DNA of 64,000 nucleotides from positions 3,782,001 through 3,846,000 of the forward strand of contig NZ_PJMX01000001.1 in the NCBI RefSeq assembly GCF_002846415.1, read 5' to 3'. The translations under genes were made by a program, and so were the position numbers. A model generated the notes under the pieces. The model worked only from the letters and a program-made list of their open reading frames with translations, did not search any database and was not told the origin of the DNA. Source of the stretch: Streptomyces sp. TLI_146. GTDB taxonomy: Bacteria > Actinomycetota > Actinomycetes > Streptomycetales > Streptomycetaceae. Below, one piece after another: positions 8,592 through 15,995 of this stretch. Position 1 is the first letter of the stretch. Every line of letters begins with the position of its first letter.

Positions 8592-9055
8592 CGGCCGTGT
8601 CCTTCTCGGTGCCCGAACTGGAGGCACAGGAAGCCGAACTGGAGCTGCCGCGCTTCACCTACGAGGACGCCTGGGCGCTCGGCTCACTGCTGCGGGAACT
8701 GGCGGTGGCCCGCCGCGCCCCGGTGACGATCGACATCCACCGGGGCACCCAGCAGCTGTTCCGCTGCGCCCTGCCGGGCTCGACCCCGGACAACGACGCC
8801 TGGGTCGACCGCAAACGCCGGGTCACCGAGCGGTACGCGGCCAGCTCGTACCTGGTCGGCGCCCGCTTCCGCGCCAAGAACACGACCTTCGAGGCTTCCT
8901 CGCGCCTGGACCCCGACACCTACGCGGCCCACGGCGGCTCGTTCCCCCTGCGGGTGACGGGCGCGGGCGTCATCGGCACGGTGACGGTCTCGGGCCTGCC
9001 GCAGGTGGAGGACCATGCGCTGGTGGTGGAGGGGTTGCGGGGGTTCAAGGGGTAA
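8588..9055 (+). CDS. heme-degrading domain (HbpS/UPF0303-like) protein
   Basis: Small cytoplasmic protein, 155 aa, matching the UPF0303/HbpS-like fold (GlcG/DUF336 relatives). Supporting sequence is FTYEDAWALGSLLREL near the N-terminus, PVTIDIHRGTQQLFRCAL in the middle, and the C-terminal GGSFPLRVTGAGVIGTVTVSG glycine-rich block. The GTG start overlaps the stop of the MocA-type dehydrogenase, so translation is coupled. Members of this group bind small ligands including haem; here the partner dehydrogenase suggests a metabolic rather than haem-specific role, which is inference. Confidence 0.78.
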   Translation: MTAVSFSVPELEAQEAELELPRFTYEDAWALGSLLRELAVARRAPVTIDIHRGTQQLFRCALPGSTPDNDAWVDRKRRVTERYAASSYLVGARFRAKNTTFEASSRLDPDTYAAHGGSFPLRVTGAGVIGTVTVSGLPQVEDHALVVEGLRGFKG

Positions 9056-9135
9056 GGGGCGGGGCGGGCACGGGGTGGTCGCGGGGCCCCCTCCCGGGCC
9101 CCGGGTCATCACCCCCGGGACGAGCCGCACCCCCC

Positions 9136-9184
9136 GGGGCGCGGGGAGCTGCGCGACCAACCCACCACCGGGCCGCAGCAGACA
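9136..9184 (+). repeat. dispersed convergent-end repeat, single copy
   Basis: Diverged copy of the repeat GGGGCGCGGGGAACTGCGCG followed by AC.AGCC and CCGCAGAC. It lies between two converging genes (haem-domain protein and FAH hydrolase). Better preserved copies are at 35144-35349, 40247-40380, 57308-57454 and 61601-61651. Confidence 0.7.
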
Positions 9185-9233
9185 ACGGCCGGGACCGATC
9201 CACGGCCGCACCCCCGCCCCGCCTGCGCAGCGC

Positions 9234-10091
9234 CTACGCGTCCTTCAGTTCCTGGCGCTGCCTGCCCAGCCCCTCGATCTCCAGCTCCACCACATCCCCC
9301 GCCCGCAGATACGGCTTCGGCTCCGGCTGCCCCATCGCGACGCCCGCCGGGGTGCCCGTGTTGATGACGTCGCCCGGGTACAGGGTCATGAACTGGCTGA
9401 CGTACCGGACGACTTCCGCGACCGGGAAGATCTGGGCCGCCGTGGAGCCGTCCTGCTTCAGCTCGCCGTTCACCCACAGCCGCAGCGACAGCGCCTGCGG
9501 GTCCGGGACCTCGTCGCGGGTGACCAGCCAGGGGCCCAGCGGGTTGAACGTCTCGCAGTTCTTGCCCTTGTCCCAGGTGCCGCCGCGCTCGATCTGGAAC
9601 TCCCGCTCGGACACGTCGTGCGACACCGCGTACCCCGCGACGTACGCCAGCGGGTCCTCGTCGTCGGCCACATAGCGGGCCGTACGGCCGATGACGATCG
9701 CGAGCTCGACCTCCCAGTCGGTCTTCACCGACCTGCGCGGCACCAGGACCGTGTCGTTCGGGCCGACCACCGTGTCCGCCGCCTTGAAGAAGACGACCGG
9801 CTCGGCCGGGATCGCCGCCCCGGTCTCGGCGGCGTGGTCGTGGTAGTTCAGCCCGATGCACACGACCTTGCCGATCCGGGCGACCGGCGGCCCGACGCGC
9901 TGCCCGGCCGCGTCGAGCGCGGGCAGCACACCGGTGTCGGCCGCGGCCCGTATCCGGTCCAGGGCGAACTCGTCGGCGAGCAGGTCACCGTCGATGTCCG
10001 CCACTAGCCCGGACAGGTCCCGCAGGGTTCCGTCGGCGGCGAGCAGCGCGGGGCGCTCGTTGCCCGCCGTGCCTACGCGCAGCAGCTTCAT
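9234..10091 (-). CDS. fumarylacetoacetate hydrolase family protein
   Basis: FAH-family enzyme, 285 aa, probably an acylpyruvate hydrolase or ring-cleavage isomerase/hydrolase. The N-terminal cap of about 70 residues is followed by the FAH core starting CIGLNYHDHA. Metal ligands appear in PVVFFKAADT, DWEVELAIVIG and VSHDVSEREFQ. The C-terminal MTLYPGDVINTGTPAGVAMG block is typical. ATG 10091 follows GGGAGACAG. It is monocistronic, converging with the haem-domain gene. The pathway cannot be decided from its neighbours. Confidence 0.9.
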   Translation of the reverse strand: MKLLRVGTAGNERPALLAADGTLRDLSGLVADIDGDLLADEFALDRIRAAADTGVLPALDAAGQRVGPPVARIGKVVCIGLNYHDHAAETGAAIPAEPVVFFKAADTVVGPNDTVLVPRRSVKTDWEVELAIVIGRTARYVADDEDPLAYVAGYAVSHDVSEREFQIERGGTWDKGKNCETFNPLGPWLVTRDEVPDPQALSLRLWVNGELKQDGSTAAQIFPVAEVVRYVSQFMTLYPGDVINTGTPAGVAMGQPEPKPYLRAGDVVELEIEGLGRQRQELKDA

Positions 10092-10144
10092 GGTCTGTCT
10101 CCCTAGGTCGAGCCTGGCCCGGCCGATGGGTGGCGGCCATCGGA

Positions 10145-10160
10145 AGGATCGTTCGATCCT
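10145..10160. promoter_or_regulatory. palindrome upstream of FAH gene
   Basis: AGGATCG-TT-CGATCCT, a perfect 7-2-7 inverted repeat 54 bases before the FAH start codon. It is suitably placed for a repressor site. The cognate regulator is unknown. Confidence 0.35.
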
Positions 10161-10207
10161 CCAAGGTCGGCGTCCACTCTGCAAGACCCCGTTCACACAC
10201 TGGACTG

Positions 10208-10963
10208 TTACGCGGCGGTAGCGACGGGGGCCGCAGCCGCTCCCCGGTACAGGTACGCCCGCTCCAGCGCCGACCACGTCGTGCTCGTCACCACGTACAG
10301 CGCGGCCGCCAGCGGTACCACCGCCACCGTGATCAGCGTGCCGAACGACATCAGCGGCATGAACTTCGTGATCGTGTCCAGACCCGGCACCCCCTCCTGC
10401 TGGTCGGCCGGGACCAGCGGCTGGGTCGCGAGCTGCCGCTTCGTACGCCGGTAGGTGAAGGTCGCGATCCCGGCGACGAAGAGGAACAGGCCTATGTAGA
10501 CCAGGCCCTGGCCGCCTATGAGACCGCCGTGGCCGAGCGCGTCCGTCCAGCGGCCGCGCAGCGGGGCGGAGAGCAGGGTGTGGTCCAGCAGCGTGGTGTG
10601 CCCGCCGCCGAAGCCGGAGTCCGAGAACAGCTGGTAGAGGAGGAAGAACGCGGGCAGCTGGAGCAGGCTCGGCAGGCACCCGGAGAACGGGGACACCTTC
10701 TCGGCGGCGTGCAGTTCCGCGACCGCCTCGCGCAGCCGCTCGGGGTCCTTGCGGTGCTTCTTGCGCAGCTCGGCCAGTTGCGGCTGGAGCTTGGCACGGG
10801 CCTGCTGGCCCCGGGCCGCCTGCCGGGACAGGGGGTGCACGGCGAGCCGTACGAGCATCGTGAACAGCACGATCGCGGCAGCGGCCGCGGAGCCGTGGAA
10901 GAGCGGCTGGACCAGGTCGGCGAGGCGCTCGACCAGGCCGGCGAATACAGCGAATACGGACAT
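10208..10963 (-). CDS. YidC/Oxa1 family membrane insertase paralogue
   Basis: Membrane protein insertase, 251 aa, shorter than housekeeping YidC, suggesting an accessory copy. It has an N-terminal hydrophobic segment and the amphipathic region PLSRQAARGQQARAKLQPQL with the charged LRKKHRKDPERLREAV coil. Later membrane segments include LIGGQGLVYIGLFLFVAGIA and LMSFGTLITVAVVPLAAALY. The ATG at 10963 has a good Shine-Dalgarno (GGAGG) 6 bases upstream. The DUF6412 gene upstream on the same strand is a recurrent partner in Streptomyces. Likely role: inserting a subset of membrane proteins. Confidence 0.88.
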   Translation of the reverse strand: MSVFAVFAGLVERLADLVQPLFHGSAAAAAIVLFTMLVRLAVHPLSRQAARGQQARAKLQPQLAELRKKHRKDPERLREAVAELHAAEKVSPFSGCLPSLLQLPAFFLLYQLFSDSGFGGGHTTLLDHTLLSAPLRGRWTDALGHGGLIGGQGLVYIGLFLFVAGIATFTYRRTKRQLATQPLVPADQQEGVPGLDTITKFMPLMSFGTLITVAVVPLAAALYVVTSTTWSALERAYLYRGAAAAPVATAA

Positions 10964-11033
10964 GGGAAGCCTCCGGAGGCACGTCTGAGCGTCTGGGGGC
11001 GCGCGGTACGGAGCTGCTGCGCTTCGGAGCGCA

Positions 11034-11063
11034 GGGCATACGTGGGTAGGGCATACGTGGGTA
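11034..11063. repeat. 15-bp perfect tandem duplication
   Basis: GGGCATACGTGGGTA occurs twice head-to-tail in the gap between the DUF6412 gene and the YidC-like gene, about 70 bases ahead of the insertase start. It could be a duplicated regulator site or simple slippage. Confidence 0.6.
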
Positions 11064-11124
11064 CGCGCGCGGGACAGAGCGGTGTGACGGCCCGGCGGAG
11101 GGCGGAGAGAGGGGTGGTGCAGCC

Positions 11125-11445
11125 CTACGCGGCCGCGGCCGTCATGGCGAGGCGGCCGGGGGCTCGGGGCCTGGGCCGCCCAGAGGCGTCGGGATCGCGC
11201 TGCGGCAGGAAGGCGGTGCGCCGCTCGCGGTCCCGTATCGCGGTCCGTATGTGCGTACGCGGCACCTTGGGCACCGCGCGCGAGGCGAGCAGCGCGCAGA
11301 CGGCGAGGGCGGAGGCGGTCGCGGCCGTGGCGGCCAGGGCGACGGCGCCGGAGAGGATGCCGCCCTCGATGAGGAGCAGCTCGGCGAGGAGGAAGAGGAG
11401 CAGGCCGAAGGAACAGCGCACCGATGCCATGCGGCTGCCGGTCAT
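11125..11445 (-). CDS. DUF6412 domain membrane protein
   Basis: Small membrane protein, 106 aa from ATG 11445, chosen because a GGGGGGA stretch precedes it; longer readings start at 11511. Two hydrophobic segments (SFGLLLFLLAELLLIEGG and VALAATAATASALAVCALLA) are followed by a basic, proline-rich tail containing RDRERRTAFLPQRDPDA. That tail matches the pattern I associate with DUF6412 proteins next to YidC paralogues in Streptomyces. Function unknown; perhaps an accessory of the insertase. Confidence 0.72.
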   Translation of the reverse strand: MTGSRMASVRCSFGLLLFLLAELLLIEGGILSGAVALAATAATASALAVCALLASRAVPKVPRTHIRTAIRDRERRTAFLPQRDPDASGRPRPRAPGRLAMTAAAA

Positions 11446-11674
11446 GCGTCCCCCCTCGCCCATGTCCCTGACCATCCACCCGAGCACGTGTCGCCCGAGC
11501 AGGTGTGCCAACTCTTGCTTCTCCTGCCGTTATACACGACCGCTCGGACAAGCGGGCAGCCTGTGGAAAAGTCTGCCGACGGTTGCCCGGGGCAGGTCAG
11601 CGGCTGGTGCGGTCCAGGTCAGCGGCAGGTGGGCGGCCGGTCCGCTCCGGGGCGGTGGCAGACCGGCGGGCTGG

Positions 11675-12205
11675 TCAGACCCGCTCGGCCTCGACCGGCT
11701 GGAGCAGCCGCCGGGGTGCCAGCAGCGCACGGCTGACCGGATCCTCCGGGTCCGGGTTCAGCCCGGGCCCCGGCCGCATCTCCACGTCCTTCGGCGGTAC
11801 GACGGCCCCGCACGCGGGGCACTCGCCGTACGCGCCGAGCTCCGTACCGCACCGGGCGTGATGGAAGGTGCGCATCGGCTGCGCACCGGGGACGTTCTCG
11901 CGCCCCCACTGCCCGAGCGAGCGCAGCACGGGCCACAGGGCGAGGGCGCGGCCGGTCGGCACGTACTCGTCGCGCGGCGGCGACTCCTGGTAGCGGCGCT
12001 TCTCCAGGATCCCGGCGTCCAGGAGCGTCTGGAGGCGCGCGGCCAGCACCGCGCGCGGGATCCGCAGATGGACGAGGAAGTCGTTGTACCGCCGCACCCC
12101 GTACAGCGCGTCCCGCACCACCAGGAGCGTCCAGCGCTCGCCGACGATCTCCAGGGCGCGGGCGATCGAGCACTCCTGGTCCGCGTAGTCCTTGCCGAGA
12201 GCCAT
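11675..12205 (-). CDS. HxlR family transcriptional regulator
   Basis: MarR-like winged-helix regulator, 176 aa. The HxlR core is residues 10-105: CSIARALEIVGERWTLLVVR, then RRYNDFLVHLRIPRAVLAAR and the wing. Cys13 is the conserved N-terminal cysteine. A C-terminal extension of about 65 residues has CGTELGAYGECPACG, a possible zinc ribbon with three cysteines in view plus upstream HHARC. It is divergent from an MFS exporter; a 15-bp inverted repeat flanks its start, so it probably represses itself and the exporter. Confidence 0.9.
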   Translation of the reverse strand: MALGKDYADQECSIARALEIVGERWTLLVVRDALYGVRRYNDFLVHLRIPRAVLAARLQTLLDAGILEKRRYQESPPRDEYVPTGRALALWPVLRSLGQWGRENVPGAQPMRTFHHARCGTELGAYGECPACGAVVPPKDVEMRPGPGLNPDPEDPVSRALLAPRRLLQPVEAERV

Positions 12206-12225
12206 ACGGCCAGTCTACCGGGAGG

Positions 12226-12285
12226 GTTCAGTGAACGAACCAACCGTGCTAGGGTCGGCGACCTGCACAAGTTCATTCACTGAAC
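12226..12285. promoter_or_regulatory. inverted-repeat operator pair between HxlR and MFS genes
   Basis: GTTCAGTGAACGAAC at 12226-12240 and GTTCATTCACTGAAC at 12271-12285 are inverted copies of a 15-base site with one mismatch, centres 45 bp apart (about four helical turns). The placement between divergent regulator and exporter genes fits a pair of HxlR dimer sites. Confidence 0.6.
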
Positions 12286-12352
12286 CTACCCGGGTGGAAC
12301 CTGCCCGGCTGAACCTGCCGAGTTGAACCTGCCGAGTTGAACCTACGGAGTT
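12282..12352. repeat. five tandem 14-15 bp repeats upstream of MFS gene
   Basis: Five consecutive units start with GAACCT and average 14 bases. Units three and four are identical (GAACCTGCCGAGTT) and the others differ at a few positions. The array begins in the second operator arm and ends nine bases before the MFS start codon. Confidence 0.7.
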
Positions 12353-12361
12353 CGGGACACC

Positions 12362-13780
12362 ATGACCGGCCAGAACGTGCACACAGCGACCACCTCTTCG
12401 AGCCCTTCCTCTTCGACCGGTAGCGGGGCGCCCCCGAAGGGGGCCAGGGGGCCCGGGGCCACGCTCGCCGCGACCAGCGCCGCCACCGCCGTCGCGCTGA
12501 TGAACTACACAGCGCCGATGCTGACCCTCCCCGGGATGACCGCGTCGTTCGGCACCCCCGTCTCGGCCCAGGCGTGGCTGCTCAACGGCACCCCGCTGGG
12601 CCTGGCCGCGCTCCTCCTCGTCGCGGGCAGCCTGGCCGACGACTACGGGCGCCGCCGGATCTTCCTCGCGGGCACGCTCTCGCTCGGCGTCACCATCGCG
12701 CTCGGCGCCGTCGCGCCCACCACCTTGCTGTTCACGCTCGCCCGGGTCGCCCAGGGCGCGGCCAGCGCGGCGATCCTCGCCAGCAGCCTCGGCCTGCTCG
12801 TCGCGGCCTTCCCGGCGGGAGCGGCGCGGATCCGGGCGACGGGGGTATGGGGCGCGTTCGTCAGCGGCGGCATCGCGGTCGGGCCGCTGCTCGCGGGCGG
12901 CCTGGCGACGGTCAACTGGCGCCTGGCGTACGCGGTCCTGGCCGTGGCCGCCCTCGTCTCCTTCGCGGTCGCCGCCCGCACCCTGACCGAGTCCCGCGCC
13001 CCGCGCGCGGGCGCGCGTGCCGACTGGGCCGGTGCCGTCACCCTCGCGCTCGCCTTCACCGCCCTGATCGGCGCGCTGACGCTGGGCCGCGACGGCTGGC
13101 TGCGTACACCGGTGGCCGTACTGCTCGCGGCGGCCGTCCTGCTCACGGCGGCCTTCGCGTACGTGGAGCGCCGCGCCGCGACCCCCATGATCGACCTCGG
13201 GCTCTTCCGCCGCCCGCTGTTCCTGGCGTCGTCGGCGGGCGCGCTGTTCACCGGTCTGTCGGTGATCGGCCTGTTCAGCTGCCTGCCGACGCTGCTGCAC
13301 CAAGTACGCGGTACGACACCGATGTCCGCGGCCTGGCTGTTCGTGCTCTGGTCGGGCCTGGCGTTCGTGGTCGCGCTCCAGGCCAGGCGTCTGGCGGGCC
13401 GGGTCGCCGCCCGCCACCAGCTGGCGATCGGCTTCGCGCTGCACACGGTGGGCGTCCTGGCGATGCTGGGCGCGGTGCACCCCACGGGCGGGACGCTGTG
13501 GCGGCTGGTGCCGGGCCTGGTGGTCGGCGGGATCGGCAGCGGCCTGCTCAACGCGGCCCTGCCCCGCCTGGCCGTCGAGTCGGTCCCGGCGGACCGGGCG
13601 GCGATGGGGTCGGGCGCCAACAACACGGCCCGCTACATCGGTTCGTCGGCGGGCGTGGCCCTGACGATCGCGGTGGCCCCGGCCGGGGTGAACACGGCGC
13701 TGTGGGTGTCGGCGGGCCTTGCGGTCCCGGCGGCGGCGAGCGTACTGCTGCTGCGGCCGCGACGCGTTCAGGCTGACTAG
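12362..13780 (+). CDS. MFS transporter, DHA2-like drug exporter
   Basis: Proton-driven efflux pump, 472 aa, with about 14 hydrophobic segments as in the EmrB/QacA group. The first segment starts near residue 40 (LAATSAATAVALMNYTAPML). The loop motif ADDYGRRRIFLAG matches MFS motif A, and the GVWGAFVSGGIAVGPLLAGG block matches the antiporter motif C. The N-terminal 35 residues are low complexity, including a Streptomyces-type repetitive stretch (GAPPKGARGPG). Divergent from the HxlR gene, which likely controls it. The exported compound is unknown. Confidence 0.9.
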   Translation: MTGQNVHTATTSSSPSSSTGSGAPPKGARGPGATLAATSAATAVALMNYTAPMLTLPGMTASFGTPVSAQAWLLNGTPLGLAALLLVAGSLADDYGRRRIFLAGTLSLGVTIALGAVAPTTLLFTLARVAQGAASAAILASSLGLLVAAFPAGAARIRATGVWGAFVSGGIAVGPLLAGGLATVNWRLAYAVLAVAALVSFAVAARTLTESRAPRAGARADWAGAVTLALAFTALIGALTLGRDGWLRTPVAVLLAAAVLLTAAFAYVERRAATPMIDLGLFRRPLFLASSAGALFTGLSVIGLFSCLPTLLHQVRGTTPMSAAWLFVLWSGLAFVVALQARRLAGRVAARHQLAIGFALHTVGVLAMLGAVHPTGGTLWRLVPGLVVGGIGSGLLNAALPRLAVESVPADRAAMGSGANNTARYIGSSAGVALTIAVAPAGVNTALWVSAGLAVPAAASVLLLRPRRVQAD

Positions 13781-13862
13781 CGGGGGGGGTGGCACACCGG
13801 GTCCGTATGGCTCACGGGGCCGCGTGGCCCACCGGGGCGCACGGCTCACCGAGGCGCACGGC

Positions 13863-14810
13863 TCACCGAGGCCGCATCGAGGCGAGCTTCCCCCACACGA
13901 CGAGCCGGTACCGGGAGGTGAACTCCGGGGTGCAGGTGGTGAGGGTGATGTAGTAGCCGCGCTCCTCGTATCCGTACTTCGTACGGACGTCACTGCGCGG
14001 TACGGGCGCGATCACCGCACCGTCCTGGGCGGAGGTCTGCGGCAGCGTCCTGTCCACCAGATAGGTGAAAACGGCGTCCCGCGTCTCGACGACGAGCTTG
14101 TTCCCGGGCCGCAGCCGGTTGAGGTAACGGAAGGGCTCGCCGTGGGTGTTGCGATGCCCGGCGAGCGCGAAGTTCCCGGCCTGCCCGGGCTGCGCGGTCC
14201 CGGCGTAGTGCCCCACGTACCCCTTGTCGAGGACACCGCGCTTGCTGATCCCCTCGGCGACGGGGGCGGCGACGCCGAGGGAGGGGAGGCGGAGGACGGC
14301 GTAGGCGCGGTCGGGGCCCGGGCGGGAGTCGGCGGGGAGGTCGCGGGCAGGGGCGGCGGGCGGTTCGACGGGGGCGGACGGAGTGGCGGGCGCGACGGCT
14401 CCCACGGGCGCGGGTGCGGGGCTCCGCGTCTCCGCCTGACCTCCCCGCTCCCGACCTCCCCACTCCCGCTCCAGCGACCGTACGGTCTGCCGGGCCTCGT
14501 GCCGGGCCTCGCGGTTGGTCCACCACAGCTGATGGGCGACGAGCAGGAGGAGGACGAGCCCGAGGGTGACGACGGCTTCGGCACCGGTCCAGAGGACGCG
14601 GCCGAGGGGGCGAAGCCGTACGGGCTCCCGGGACGGGGGCTTCCGGTCCGGGGGCTTCCGCGCTCCCGGGAGGGCGCGCACGAAGGACGTACGCACTCCG
14701 GTACGCACACCCGTACGCCCTCCCGTACGCACTCCCCGTACGGACTGCCGGGCGCGCGCCAAAAAGGTCCGCCGCCGAGAGCGCCCCTGCACCACCACCG
14801 GTATCCGCAC
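13863..14810 (-). CDS. class E sortase
   Basis: Membrane-anchored transpeptidase, up to 315 aa. A long basic N-terminus with repeated VRTG units precedes a membrane segment near residues 72-97 (AEAVVTLGLVLLLLVAHQLW). A Pro/Ala-rich linker leads to the sortase barrel. The catalytic residues are visible: His219 in LAGHRNTHG, Cys293 in TLTTCTPEF, and Arg302 in SRYRLVVWG. Class E enzymes attach LAxTG proteins to the cell wall; one such substrate is encoded at 5435-6184. The GTG start at 14810 is uncertain, because the repetitive N-terminus offers several in-frame starts. Confidence 0.9.
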   Translation of the reverse strand: MRIPVVVQGRSRRRTFLARARQSVRGVRTGGRTGVRTGVRTSFVRALPGARKPPDRKPPSREPVRLRPLGRVLWTGAEAVVTLGLVLLLLVAHQLWWTNREARHEARQTVRSLEREWGGRERGGQAETRSPAPAPVGAVAPATPSAPVEPPAAPARDLPADSRPGPDRAYAVLRLPSLGVAAPVAEGISKRGVLDKGYVGHYAGTAQPGQAGNFALAGHRNTHGEPFRYLNRLRPGNKLVVETRDAVFTYLVDRTLPQTSAQDGAVIAPVPRSDVRTKYGYEERGYYITLTTCTPEFTSRYRLVVWGKLASMRPR

Positions 14811-14896
14811 GCGCGCACCATAAGGGCTCCCCCGTCAACTCACCAGGGCCGGAACACCCCTCCGCTTGGGCCCCGCACAGCAGTACGGTGTCCCTC

Positions 14897-15913
14897 ATGC
14901 GCCCCGACACGCCTGCCGATCACACCGATCACACCGCCGAAGCCGAGCGTCTGCTGCGCACCGCGGCCCAGTACCCCGAGGACCACGAGCCGCTCCTCCT
15001 CCAAGCGGCAGCCCACCTGGAACTGGCCGGCGACCGCGAGCGAGCCACGACGCTCTACGACCGCCTCCTCGCCGCCGAGCCCGAGCACCCGGCCCTGATC
15101 AAGGCCTTCAAGGCGGCGAACCTCTGGGAGTACGGGCACGAGGCGGAGGCGCGGGCGATCATCGAGGGCATCCGCGGCTCGGCGCCCCGGGACCCGGCCC
15201 CGTGGGAGATCGTCGCGGAGACACTGGAGACGCACGACGAGCTGGACGCGGCGCACGCGACCCTGACGACGGCGCTCACGCTCCTGCTCCCCGCCGACGA
15301 CCCGACGGCGGACATCCCGTACCCCACCCAGTCCTTGCTCACGGCCCGCCACCGCGTACGCCGTCTGCTGGCCCTCGACCACGACTCCTGGGACGAACTC
15401 GCCGACCGCCTCCACCGCGCCGAGATCACCCTGGACGAACTCCACGACCCCAAGCGGCTGTGGTCCCTCGGCTCGGACGACCCGGCGGAACTGAAGGCGG
15501 AACTGGCCCGCCTGCGCACGGAGTTGGGCACGTACCGCGCCGCCCTCTCCCGCCCGTTCCCGGTGGCGGTCCTGCACTGGCCGGCCCCGGAACTGGACGA
15601 ACTCCTCACGGCCTACCCGTCCTTGTCCACGGAATACCCCACCCACGCGGCCCACCTCCTGGACATCGAGGCGTCCCTCCGCGAACTGTCGGCGACGGGC
15701 ACGGCGAACCTGGGCATCGTCACAGGCACGGTCCCGTCCTACGAGGCCTTCGCAGCGTCGGAGTCCTCTTCCCCGTCCAACGCGGACCTCCTCCCTCAGT
15801 ACGCGACGACGCTTGCGGCCCGGGGGCGGGCTGTGGCCTGGCCGCCTCGGCGGGGGGAGGCTTGCTGGTGCGGGTCGGGGGTGGCTTATTCGGAGTGCCA
15901 CGGGGCAATGTGA
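14897..15913 (+). CDS. TPR-like protein with C-terminal SEC-C motif
   Basis: Soluble protein, 338 aa from ATG 14897; a GTG nine bases earlier is an alternative. The N-terminal half resembles tetratricopeptide-like helical pairs (AERLLRTAAQYPEDHEPLLL, then TTLYDRLLAAEPEHPALIKA). The C-terminus ends with CWCGSGVAYSECHGAM, a zinc-binding SEC-C motif like the one in SecA and many stand-alone proteins. Role unknown; SEC-C proteins often act in protein or nucleic-acid interactions. It stands alone, 82 bases before the PLD-helicase gene. Confidence 0.8.
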   Translation: MRPDTPADHTDHTAEAERLLRTAAQYPEDHEPLLLQAAAHLELAGDRERATTLYDRLLAAEPEHPALIKAFKAANLWEYGHEAEARAIIEGIRGSAPRDPAPWEIVAETLETHDELDAAHATLTTALTLLLPADDPTADIPYPTQSLLTARHRVRRLLALDHDSWDELADRLHRAEITLDELHDPKRLWSLGSDDPAELKAELARLRTELGTYRAALSRPFPVAVLHWPAPELDELLTAYPSLSTEYPTHAAHLLDIEASLRELSATGTANLGIVTGTVPSYEAFAASESSSPSNADLLPQYATTLAARGRAVAWPPRRGEACWCGSGVAYSECHGAM

Positions 15914-15995
15914 CGGCCGCCGTCTGCGTTGTCAGTGGCCTTTGTTAGAACTGAGTCGCAACGGAATCAAAAACCCAGCGACCCAGGGAGAGGCC

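Noticed and set aside
13781..13862. Tandem GCACGGCTCACCGAGG-type repeats between MFS and sortase genes
   Set aside because: Only two good copies in an 82-base gap; too little to call an element.
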